The notes beneath the pieces were generated by a model. That model was not told the DNA's origin. It did not search any database and saw only the letters and a program-made list of their open reading frames with translations. From Paenibacillus sp. PL91 (GTDB taxonomy: Bacteria > Bacillota > Bacilli > Paenibacillales > Paenibacillaceae), in contig NZ_JABBYG020000006.1 in assembly GCF_012935325.2 (NCBI RefSeq), positions 62,001-126,000 on the forward strand: a stretch of DNA of 64,000 nt, written 5' to 3'. The position numbers and the translations under genes were made by a program. Positions 8,191 to 15,670 of the stretch are shown here, one piece after another. Position 1 is the stretch's first letter; each line of letters opens with the position of its first letter.

Positions 8191-9399
8191 TTGCAATCCG
8201 AAGCTGTACTCGGCAAAGCGAAGAAATCAAGAGGGATTTGGGCGTGGGGCATTATCGTAGTTATTGCGGCTGCTGCCTTTGGCCTTGGTTATGCGTATTT
8301 GGAGGTGCTGCGGTCCGAATCGACGAAGATGATTTATGAGCTGGTAACGGTTAAACGAGCGGAGATGGCTAAAACCGTGATTGTCGCAGGGATCGTAAAG
8401 CCGGAGCAGGAACAAAGCCTGTATTTCGATACCGAGAACGGCGAGGACGCGGAAATTTTAGTCAAGCAGGGTGATCGAGTGCAGGAGGGAACGCCGCTCG
8501 TTAAATATACGAATCGTGATAATAACGTCGATATGAAGCGGGCGCAGTTAGCGCTGAAAAGCGTAGAGGTCCAGCGGGAGGAGCTGGAGCTGCGGCGGAA
8601 AGAACTTGAACGGCAGCTGTCCACGGTGATGAGCAGCCAGGATGAGGGGCAGTTGAATCAATTCCATGAGCAGGTCGCCAAGCTGGAGATGGATGAGAAG
8701 CGGATTCTCATCTCAGAGCAGGAGGCTCAATTAACGTTTGATGAGCTAGAGCAGCAGGCCGCCGATACGATTGTATACTCCTCACTCGAAGGCATCGTCA
8801 GTCAGGTGATGCCGTTAAATGATGGTTATGTGCCAAGCGGCCCGATTGTAGAGCTGGTGTCGGCGTCACAGATAGTCGAAGCGGAGGTGTCGGAATATGA
8901 GCTGGAAAATGTCCAGGTTGGACAGGCCGCTTTGTTCCGGTCGAAGGCCTTCCCGAATCGGGAGTGGGAAGGGGCAATCAGCTTCCGTGACGAGCAGCCT
9001 GCCGAGACGGCGGCAGCTGATGAGAAGGGGGTCAGTACGTACCCAGTTAAGCTAAGCCTGGCGTCAGGAACGCATCCACTCGCGAACGGATCGCATGTCA
9101 ATGTGGAAATCCAGACGGTCGTCCAGGAGGTGCTCGCTGTCCCGTATTCGAGCGTATTTGAGGATATGTGGGATCAACCCTCATTGGACAGCGACGAGAA
9201 GCCGTCGAAAAATGTATACGTGGTGACGGCCGACGGCACGGTGGAGCAGCGTGAGGTCAAGGCAGGTCTGATATCCGATCATCTGATTGAGATTACAACC
9301 GGCGTATCGGAAGGGGAGCGGGTTGTGAAGTCGCCATCATTAGATATTCTGGTCGGCATGAAGATCATTGAGCAGAACATTAAAATGGTTGAAAGCTAG
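8191..9399 (+). CDS. HlyD/MacA-type periplasmic adaptor (membrane fusion protein) of export ABC system
   Basis: About 402 residues. One N-terminal membrane anchor (GIWAWGIIVVIAAAAFGLGY) is followed by a lipoyl-like half (VIVAGIVKPEQEQSLYFDTE), a coiled coil (residues ~110-170, rich in EELELRRKELERQL), the second lipoyl half (DTIVYSSLEGIVSQVMPLND) and beta-barrel and membrane-proximal domains. This is the adaptor of a MacAB-like system as found in Gram-positives, where it works outside the membrane with the permease. Start TTG 8191 is 9 nt from TAGGAG; the TTG at 8182 overlaps that site. It forms a three-gene export unit with the next two genes, as in several circular-bacteriocin operons. Confidence 0.85.
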   Translation: MQSEAVLGKAKKSRGIWAWGIIVVIAAAAFGLGYAYLEVLRSESTKMIYELVTVKRAEMAKTVIVAGIVKPEQEQSLYFDTENGEDAEILVKQGDRVQEGTPLVKYTNRDNNVDMKRAQLALKSVEVQREELELRRKELERQLSTVMSSQDEGQLNQFHEQVAKLEMDEKRILISEQEAQLTFDELEQQAADTIVYSSLEGIVSQVMPLNDGYVPSGPIVELVSASQIVEAEVSEYELENVQVGQAALFRSKAFPNREWEGAISFRDEQPAETAAADEKGVSTYPVKLSLASGTHPLANGSHVNVEIQTVVQEVLAVPYSSVFEDMWDQPSLDSDEKPSKNVYVVTADGTVEQREVKAGLISDHLIEITTGVSEGERVVKSPSLDILVGMKIIEQNIKMVES

Positions 9400-9418
9400 G
9401 CAGGGTGGGTGATAGGCT

Positions 9419-10606
9419 GTGAGAACCTTAATCGAGAACTTTGAAATTGCTATCTCGTCGATCTTTGATCATAAGTTAAGATCGCTACTAACGATGTTTG
9501 GGATCGTCATTGGCGTTGGCGCTGTCATTGGCGTTGTTGCCATCGGCCGGGGCGGGGAATCGATGCTAAAGAGCAATTTGGCCGGACAGCAGGAGAACAC
9601 GCTGACGATTATCTATGTGCCGAATACGGATGATATTTCGTTTGAGAAGGAGCCTCCGGCTTATTTTGCGGATAAGGATATAATTGCGCTTCGAACGATA
9701 GACCAAATTAAGCAGATCTACGCCACGAACGACAGCACCGTCGATGTCACCTATTATCAGAACGAGAGCGGCGCCAGCCTGAAGGGGATCGATATGACCT
9801 ATTGGAACACGGTTAAGGCGAATATCGTTCAGGGACGGGCGTTTACCGATGAGGAGTGGGAGGGAGGTAAGCGGGTTGTCATCATTACGGAGCGCCTGGC
9901 CCGGAAGCTCGAGGAAGAGCTGCCTGCCATCGGAACCGGCTCGATCCTCTATATTAATTATGAACCTTTCGAGATTGCCGGTATTTATGCGGCCAAGTTG
10001 GAGAGTGACCTCGGCATAATGATGCCCAGGGCCTTATGGCCGGTGCTGTATGATAATGATCATATACAATCCGTCGACGTCCAGACGTACAACGCCGATC
10101 AGTTGGAGCTGGTCAGCAAGAAGGCGGTCGACGTGCTCAATTCCACTAGTACGCTCGACGGGCATTATGAGGTGGTGAACCAGGAACTGTTCAAAACGAT
10201 CCTGACGACGGTCACCCGTGTCATGACAAGCGTCGTGGGCGGCATCGCCAGTATTTCCCTTGTTGTCGGCGGAGTCGGCGTAATGAATATGATGCTGGTC
10301 TCGGTGACGGAACGAACGCGGGAGATCGGAATCCGCAAGGCATTAGGAGCCAGCTATCGGAATATTCTGGTCCAATTCCTGATCGAATCGATGATTTTAA
10401 CGACGCTAGGAGGCATGGCCGGCATCATTATCGGGCTGGTGTTCGCTAATGTCGTTGCGCATTTTGCAAAGTGGCCGCCGCTTATCGATCTGTCGATCAT
10501 CGGCATCGGGGTGCTGTTCTCGATGGTCATCGGAATCTTCTTCGGCTTATTGCCCGCGAACCGCGCGGCTCGGATGAAGCCGATCGAGGCGCTGCGTTAT
10601 GAATAA
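9419..10606 (+). CDS. MacB/FtsX-type ABC export permease
   Basis: A 395-residue permease with four membrane segments. TM1 (LLTMFGIVIGVGAVIGVVAI) is followed by a large extracytoplasmic MacB_PCD domain (residues ~45-260), then three C-terminal segments with the FtsX motif RTREIGIRKALGA and the ending GLLPANRAARMKPIEALRYE. GTG start, 19 nt after the adaptor gene. Together with the preceding adaptor and following ATPase it makes a complete mechanotransmission-type exporter. In this setting it may confer peptide export or self-protection rather than macrolide efflux. Confidence 0.9.
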   Translation: MRTLIENFEIAISSIFDHKLRSLLTMFGIVIGVGAVIGVVAIGRGGESMLKSNLAGQQENTLTIIYVPNTDDISFEKEPPAYFADKDIIALRTIDQIKQIYATNDSTVDVTYYQNESGASLKGIDMTYWNTVKANIVQGRAFTDEEWEGGKRVVIITERLARKLEEELPAIGTGSILYINYEPFEIAGIYAAKLESDLGIMMPRALWPVLYDNDHIQSVDVQTYNADQLELVSKKAVDVLNSTSTLDGHYEVVNQELFKTILTTVTRVMTSVVGGIASISLVVGGVGVMNMMLVSVTERTREIGIRKALGASYRNILVQFLIESMILTTLGGMAGIIIGLVFANVVAHFAKWPPLIDLSIIGIGVLFSMVIGIFFGLLPANRAARMKPIEALRYE

Positions 10607-10685
10607 CGAATGGCGAATGATTAATGGAAGATGATGAATAACGCAAGACATCTAGTATGATTCCTATGAAAGCGTGCGTGAAGCT

Positions 10686-11366
10686 ATGATTACATTGACC
10701 GATATATCGAAGCTGTACCGGAACGGAGCGGTCGAGGTGACTGCGATCAAGCAAATTTCACTTCATATCAAAAAGGGGGAATTCGTCTCCATCATGGGTC
10801 CGTCCGGCTCAGGGAAATCGACGCTCATGAATATAATCGGTTGCCTCGATACGCAGGATTCGGGCAGCTATGAGTTGGACGGCATTCAGATCGAATCCCT
10901 GCAGGAGAAGGAGCTGGACAAGGTTCGCAATCAAAAGATTGGCTTCGTGTTCCAGAGCTTCAACCTCCTGCCAAAGCAGACGATTCTGCGAAATGTGGAG
11001 CTGCCGATGATTTATGGCTTGTATTCCAGAAAGGACAGGATTGAGCGGGCGAAGGTGCTGCTGGACAAAGTAGGACTCGGCGAGCGCATCAAGAATCGGC
11101 CGAATGAGCTTTCAGGCGGGCAGCGCCAGCGGGTCGCCGTCGCCCGGGCGCTCGCAATGAATCCCTCAATCTTGTTAGCCGACGAACCTACAGGCAATCT
11201 GGACACCGCCTCAGCCGCCGATATCATGCAGCTGTTCTCCCAGTTGAATGAGGAGGGGACGACGGTCATCCTCGTTACCCATGACCCCCACATTGCGGAC
11301 TATGGAACACGGATCGTACTGTTCGGGGATGGTGAGATAAGGAGCGATGTCCGCCAAGAGCGATGA
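10686..11366 (+). CDS. MacB/LolD-type ABC ATPase
   Basis: A 226-residue ATPase of the exporter. Walker A is GPSGSGKSTLMNIIG, Q-loop VFQSFNLLPKQT, signature LSGGQRQRVAVARAL, Walker B ILLADEPTGNLD and H-loop VILVTHD. ATG 10686 gives the standard N-terminus MITLTDISKLYRNG; a GTG at 10674 has no better ribosome site. It is the last gene of the operon that begins with the small peptide gene, all genes being on the plus strand with short gaps. No strong terminator was seen before the convergent oxidoreductase gene. Confidence 0.92.
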   Translation: MITLTDISKLYRNGAVEVTAIKQISLHIKKGEFVSIMGPSGSGKSTLMNIIGCLDTQDSGSYELDGIQIESLQEKELDKVRNQKIGFVFQSFNLLPKQTILRNVELPMIYGLYSRKDRIERAKVLLDKVGLGERIKNRPNELSGGQRQRVAVARALAMNPSILLADEPTGNLDTASAADIMQLFSQLNEEGTTVILVTHDPHIADYGTRIVLFGDGEIRSDVRQER

Positions 11367-11424
11367 CCGGTAAAGTGTATGCGTAAACCGCAGCTCGCCA
11401 TACTTGCGCAGAAAAAACGTTTTA

Positions 11425-12411
11425 TTAGAGTTTGTTATTATGTCTCAAAGTGATAACTACATTTCCTTTTTTACGGCCTTGATCGACATACCGGTGCGCC
11501 TCGACCGTCTGCTCCAGCGGATAGCAGCGATCAATCACTGATTTCAGTTGGCCCGCCTCGACAAGCTCCTTGAGAAAAACGAGATCTTCTTTGCTTGGGA
11601 CTGCCGTCCCGCCGATGATTTTCTTATCTGTTGTCATCGAATACCACAGCGCTTTAAGCTCAGAACCCACCAATCCCGTATGAAGATAATAGCCTTTTTG
11701 CTTCAGTGAGCTTTTACATTGTGATAGCGAAGTCTTGCCAACCGCGTCAAAAATAATATCGTAGGCCACGCCGTTTTTTGCAAAATCCTCTTGCGTGTAG
11801 TCTATAATCTTATCTGCGCCTAGAGATTTTACCAATTCTATATTCCGGGTACTGCATACCCCAGTGACTTCTGCCCCATAGTATTTGGCAAGCTGCACCG
11901 CGAAAGTGCCTACGCTGCCCGATGCGCCATTGATAAGGACTTTTTTTCCGGGCTGGATGTTAGCTTTCTTGAGGAATGACAGGGCGGTAAGTGCTCCAAT
12001 AGAAAGAGTAGCAGCTTCCTCATAGGTCATATTGTTTGGCTTTTTCACCACAGCGCCATCCTCGGGCAGACATTTATACTCGGCGTGGGCACCAAAATTC
12101 ACCTTGAAGGTCGATGCGAAAATCGGGTCGCCTGCTTTGAACTGTGTTACATCTTTTCCGACTGCGGCCACTTCACCGGCAAGCTCCATTCCGAATATCG
12201 GATTTCTTGGTTTTCTAAAACCTAAAGCAATTCGGCCGGGGAGCCAGAACATGGGAGGGACGTTAAAGCTTCGCATCCTACAGTCCCCGACATTTACAGT
12301 TGTCGCAAAGACTTTTATTAATAGTTCATTGTCTTTGGGCGTAGGTTTTTCGACCTCTTTGAGCTGCAGAACCTCCGGTGATCCGTAGTTTGATGCCACA
12401 ATAGCTTTAAT
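11425..12411 (-). CDS. NAD(P)-dependent MDR oxidoreductase (quinone oxidoreductase-like), apparent ATT start
   Basis: Zinc-free medium-chain dehydrogenase/reductase, 328 residues. The N-terminal GroES-like domain contains VNVGDCRMR and [20 protein letters not shown]. The NADPH-binding part has [20 protein letters not shown] with the GASGSVG turn. It likely reduces quinones or alkenals. The start is odd: homologues begin MKAIV, and here the same frame reads ATT AAA GCT ATT GTG, with the ATT exactly 7 nt after AAGGAGG. The first normal start, GTG at 12399, is 19 nt away from that site. The Shine-Dalgarno overlaps the stop of the upstream DUF4386 gene, so translation is probably coupled. Confidence 0.85.
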   Translation of the reverse strand: MKAIVASNYGSPEVLQLKEVEKPTPKDNELLIKVFATTVNVGDCRMRSFNVPPMFWLPGRIALGFRKPRNPIFGMELAGEVAAVGKDVTQFKAGDPIFASTFKVNFGAHAEYKCLPEDGAVVKKPNNMTYEEAATLSIGALTALSFLKKANIQPGKKVLINGASGSVGTFAVQLAKYYGAEVTGVCSTRNIELVKSLGADKIIDYTQEDFAKNGVAYDIIFDAVGKTSLSQCKSSLKQKGYYLHTGLVGSELKALWYSMTTDKKIIGGTAVPSKEDLVFLKELVEAGQLKSVIDRCYPLEQTVEAHRYVDQGRKKGNVVITLRHNNKL

Positions 12412-12423
12412 AACGATTCCTCC

Positions 12424-13158
12424 TTATGATAGGCGTGCGGCTATTAGCTCATTCGTTTTCGTTTTTGCCGATTCGGAAGCGAAGGCAGTTAAATTGAATC
12501 CTTTAACGATGAGCCATACCGCTAAAGTCATTTCATATAAGGCTACCGGAAGCGCCAAAACGGCTCCCCATGTTGAAAGTTGAAGAATAATACCGAACAT
12601 TTCTAACAAGGCTGCGATAAAAATAAGTGTCGCTCCAGCAAGACCCATGACGGATATAAATCGGGGTACGAGTTTTGATTTATAGAGCAAATAACTGCAC
12701 AGCATCGTGTTTATGCCAAGCATAAAATTAGGTCCCAGCATAAAGGTCCAGTCATGTACGGCTTTTAATAAGGTACCTGAGGCTTGAAAAGCGGAAGCAT
12801 CCGAAGCGGCTGTTTCTACAAATTGCTGACTTAAGGTCAATAGGGATAGTACGCTGACGATACCAACCATTATAATAACGGCCTCAAGAAACCTGAAGCA
12901 GACATACCCAAGAGCTATACTTTCATTTTGCTTTCTTAATAATGGAAACAGCATAATCGAAGTGCCAATAGCTGAGCAGACAAGAATTAACTCAAAAAGC
13001 GCTCCCAGTACCACTTGGTTTTTATGCTCAAAGCCTGCAGTAAGGTAATCCGGACCATTTAGAATAGGGTCGTATAAAAGAAGACCTACAATTGACGTGA
13101 CCGCCGCTAGTATAAATAGCGCTCCGACAATGATTGCGGTTTTTCTGTTGGCTATCAT
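12424..13158 (-). CDS. DUF4386-family integral membrane protein
   Basis: A 244-residue membrane protein with about six segments. It begins with the family start MIANRKTAIIVGALFILAAV, followed by TSIVGLLLYDPIL, and contains the FLEAVIIMVGIVSVLSLL region and the LGPNFMLGINTMLCSYLL motif typical of DUF4386. The function of the family is unknown. It is the fourth gene of the GntR-controlled operon, 26 nt after the ATPase gene and 12 nt before the oxidoreductase start. Confidence 0.85.
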   Translation of the reverse strand: MIANRKTAIIVGALFILAAVTSIVGLLLYDPILNGPDYLTAGFEHKNQVVLGALFELILVCSAIGTSIMLFPLLRKQNESIALGYVCFRFLEAVIIMVGIVSVLSLLTLSQQFVETAASDASAFQASGTLLKAVHDWTFMLGPNFMLGINTMLCSYLLYKSKLVPRFISVMGLAGATLIFIAALLEMFGIILQLSTWGAVLALPVALYEMTLAVWLIVKGFNLTAFASESAKTKTNELIAARLS

Positions 13159-13184
13159 TTTTTTATCTCCTTCTTTTTTATATA

Positions 13185-13883
13185 TTAGATATACGCCTTC
13201 TTCATCCAGTCCGATATGCCAAGCCCCTCTGATTCATGTAATTCCTCGACATCAGTCATTCTAATTAATGAACCGTCTTTGATGGCTATAAAGCTATCCA
13301 ATATCGATTCGATTTCTGTTATCTCATGGCTGGTCATGACTAATGTCTGACGTTCCAGATCGACATAAGAAATCATTCCCTTCACGATAGATTGCCGCAC
13401 CAACGGATCAAGTCCAGATAACGGTTCGTCCATTAAAAGGTAAGGCACTTCTCTGGCTAGCGTAAGCACGATTTTTAATCGGCTGCGATTTCCTTTTGAG
13501 AGCTCTTTGATTCTCTTATCTGGGTCTAGCTGCATATACTTCATGATTTCCTCAGCCTTAGCCATATTGAAGTCCGTAAACTGCGAAGCCTCAAAGGCCA
13601 ATGCTTCTCTTACCGTGAATATGGAGTAGAAAGAATCATGCCCCGATAAGTAAGAAACGAGCTTGGAGATTCTGCGATTCGCCATTTCTCCATTAACGGT
13701 CACTGTTCCACTTGTCGGCTGCGAAAGACCTGCTATAAGCTTCAATAGCGTTGATTTTCCACTGCCGTTTTCGCCCACAATGCCTATGATCTTACCTAAG
13801 GGGAGCGTCAATGAAATATTTTTAATTGCAGGACGTTTCATATACGTCTTTGAAACATTAGCCAATTCAATCACATTACGCAT
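13185..13883 (-). CDS. ABC-2 type exporter ATPase (YtrB-like)
   Basis: A 232-residue ABC ATPase with Walker A GENGSGKSTLLKLIAG, signature LSKGNRSRLKIVLTLA, Walker B YLLMDEPLSGLD and H-loop LVMTSHE. The divergent LSKGN signature and a short C-terminus are typical of the ATPases encoded beside YtrA-type GntR regulators. It overlaps the end of the regulator gene by 8 nt. It should pair with the membrane protein encoded first in the operon to make an efflux or envelope-stress transporter. Confidence 0.9.
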   Translation of the reverse strand: MRNVIELANVSKTYMKRPAIKNISLTLPLGKIIGIVGENGSGKSTLLKLIAGLSQPTSGTVTVNGEMANRRISKLVSYLSGHDSFYSIFTVREALAFEASQFTDFNMAKAEEIMKYMQLDPDKRIKELSKGNRSRLKIVLTLAREVPYLLMDEPLSGLDPLVRQSIVKGMISYVDLERQTLVMTSHEITEIESILDSFIAIKDGSLIRMTDVEELHESEGLGISDWMKKAYI

Positions 13884-14253
13884 CTCCTTTATCCATTTTG
13901 TTTAAGTGGTCCTGTAGTCCGGCGATCATTTCATGTGAGCTGTATCCCATCTCCTGCATGACCTGAACAAACGTTAGAATCTGCTCTTCTTTCAAATTCC
14001 CGCGTAGTTGAATCAGCCGCTCCTCATTTTCTGTGACAAATGTTCCTTGACCTCTTCTTGTTTCCAAAATGCCCTCACGCTCCAGCTCGCTGTAAGTACG
14101 CTGTATGGTATTCGGATTGACGTTGTAGGATAACGCCATATCACGGACAGATTGAAGCTTCTCACCAGCTTTTAACTCTTTGCTTACAATCAGTCGATTG
14201 ATCCGATCTGCCAATTGCAGATAGATTGCTTTTGAAGTATTAAATTCATCCAT
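13876..14253 (-). CDS. GntR-family repressor, YtrA subfamily
   Basis: A 125-residue regulator. The winged-helix domain (IYLQLADRINRLIVSKELKA, LQSVRDMALSYNVNPNTIQR, LEREGILETRRGQGTFV) is followed by a short helical tail and no ligand-binding UTRA domain, which is the YtrA pattern. ATG 14253 begins 7 nt after the upstream gene stop and has GAGGTG in front; a GTG-initiated extension to 14295 would overlap the upstream gene. It probably represses its own operon through the inverted repeat that covers the -10 region near 15050. Confidence 0.88.
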   Translation of the reverse strand: MDEFNTSKAIYLQLADRINRLIVSKELKAGEKLQSVRDMALSYNVNPNTIQRTYSELEREGILETRRGQGTFVTENEERLIQLRGNLKEEQILTFVQVMQEMGYSSHEMIAGLQDHLNKMDKGDA

Positions 14254-14260
14254 TCCATCG

Positions 14261-15001
14261 TTACACCTCAACTTTCCTATCAATGACCCAAGCACTCAAA
14301 TAAAATAGTCCAATGATTACAATAAAGTGGTACAAATATTCTCCTGCATAGGCGGGTATGGGATCTATTGAGAATGTCGGAAAATTCATTTCTAAGTCTA
14401 CCCACTGCGTTAATAACTTATATGGTTTAGAGGAATCAATTAAGGCACCTACCCAGCTTGGTAGGATGACCGCGCCAAGAAGCGCTAACCAGGTCCAATG
14501 CCCAATTCTATATTTAAGGGCATGATGTATGGACCATAAGAGTATCACGAAGGCGCTAATCATCATGGAGATTATAAAAAGATGAGGAAAAATCAACAAT
14601 GCCGCCTTCAAAGTATCCGTCCAATACGCTTCAATTAAATGGAACCTAGTAGTAATCAGCAATCCTGCCATCAAATAGAGAATAATTAAGGATACAGCCA
14701 TCATGACCATTCCGTTTAATACTTTACTTAAGAGTAGGGTGGGGGCCGATCGTTGGCTATGCAGCCAGAGATGCAGCTTATCCGCCTCTGTTCTCAAGCT
14801 GATCAACAAGATGACCGGAAGGTAAAAAATATGGAGCACAATAGCAGCTAATAAGGGTATGAATAGGTATAAGTTGTCACCAGTACTCATATCCACGTAC
14901 AACGTTAACAATAAAACCAAGAAGTTCATGACAAGCCCTATGAAAAAAACGGTTCTTGTTAATTGAAAATCCTTTTTGAATAGAGCCGACCATGCGGTCA
15001 T
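14261..15001 (-). CDS. ABC-2 type membrane subunit
   Basis: A 246-residue membrane protein with six predicted segments and no homology that I can name at family level. It starts MTAWSALFKKDFQLTRTVFF, a typical opening of ABC-2 permeases (cytosolic amphipathic helix with FKKDFQL). It is the first gene of the operon, behind AAGGGGAG, and is followed by the GntR regulator and the ATPase, the usual YtrA-type arrangement. Confidence 0.75.
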   Translation of the reverse strand: MTAWSALFKKDFQLTRTVFFIGLVMNFLVLLLTLYVDMSTGDNLYLFIPLLAAIVLHIFYLPVILLISLRTEADKLHLWLHSQRSAPTLLLSKVLNGMVMMAVSLIILYLMAGLLITTRFHLIEAYWTDTLKAALLIFPHLFIISMMISAFVILLWSIHHALKYRIGHWTWLALLGAVILPSWVGALIDSSKPYKLLTQWVDLEMNFPTFSIDPIPAYAGEYLYHFIVIIGLFYLSAWVIDRKVEV

Positions 15002-15044
15002 TTGTATCTCCCCTTATATTTGAATTTGAACAATGAATTATTGT

Positions 15045-15083
15045 ATTAGTGAGATAGTACACTAATTCATTAATTCATGTCAA
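15045..15083 (-). promoter_or_regulatory. Promoter and YtrA-type operator of the GntR operon
   Basis: On the minus strand TTGACA (15078-15083) and TACTAT (15054-15059) are separated by 18 nt. Over the -10 lies a perfect inverted repeat ATTAGTG-N8-CACTAAT (15045-15066), the size and symmetry expected for a dimeric GntR/YtrA site. An outer pair ATGAATTA/TAATTCAT extends the dyad. Repressor binding here would block the polymerase. Confidence 0.8.
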
Positions 15084-15260
15084 TGGGCATTAATAAAACG
15101 ACTGGAATCTAAGCTAGGCAGTCCTAAGTCCTTCCGTTTGCATTAACATCCCATGTATATTCTCCTAATTTTTAAAATGATATTGTCGAAAAAACGGTAC
15201 TTTTTACCTGAAATTATGATAGAATTGGGAAATCATATATTAATAGGAGAGATTATACTT

Positions 15261-15569
15261 ATGCATGTTAGATTGAGAAATGCTGCAGGCGGAGTGAAGG
15301 AAGTGAAAGTCGGGTTCAGTTGGACTACGCTCTTATTTGGGTTTTTCCCGGCGCTATTCAGAGGCGATTTGAAGTGGGCTGTCATTATGTTTATTATCTC
15401 GGCAGCAGTTGGAGTATTCACAGTGGGGTTTGGAGCATGGATTCCCGGTATCGTCTTTTCTTTTGTTTATAATAAAATATATATTAAAGAACTGCTGGAA
15501 AAGGGTTACCACCCAGCAGATGAGCATGCTCAATCTGCACTGCGTACTAATGGAATCATTGCGGCTTAG
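15261..15569 (+). CDS. Small HrgC/DUF2628-like membrane protein
   Basis: From ATG 15261 (AGGAGA 12 nt upstream) this is a 102-residue protein with two membrane segments: FSWTTLLFGFFPALFRGDLK with WAVIMFIISAAVGVF, then WIPGIVFSFVYNKIYIKELL. The FPALFRGDxKWA signature and the tail KGYHPAD resemble small HrgC/DUF2628 membrane proteins. Longer in-frame starts upstream lie in non-coding sequence. It is single-gene, between a divergent operon and a terminator. Function unknown. Confidence 0.7.
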   Translation: MHVRLRNAAGGVKEVKVGFSWTTLLFGFFPALFRGDLKWAVIMFIISAAVGVFTVGFGAWIPGIVFSFVYNKIYIKELLEKGYHPADEHAQSALRTNGIIAA

Positions 15570-15618
15570 ATCACCATTTCTAAGTTATTTTTATCCGCCT
15601 GCGATCGCAGGCCAACAC

Positions 15619-15652
15619 AAAGAGCTTACTCGGTTACCCGAGTAAGCTCTTT
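15619..15652. terminator. Bidirectional terminator
   Basis: Perfect 15-bp stem (AAAGAGCTTACTCGG with its complement) with a 4-nt loop and A/T tracts on both sides. It serves the small membrane gene on the plus strand and the convergent glucanase gene on the minus strand. Confidence 0.85.
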
Positions 15653-15670
15653 GCCGTTCGTTATACCCAA

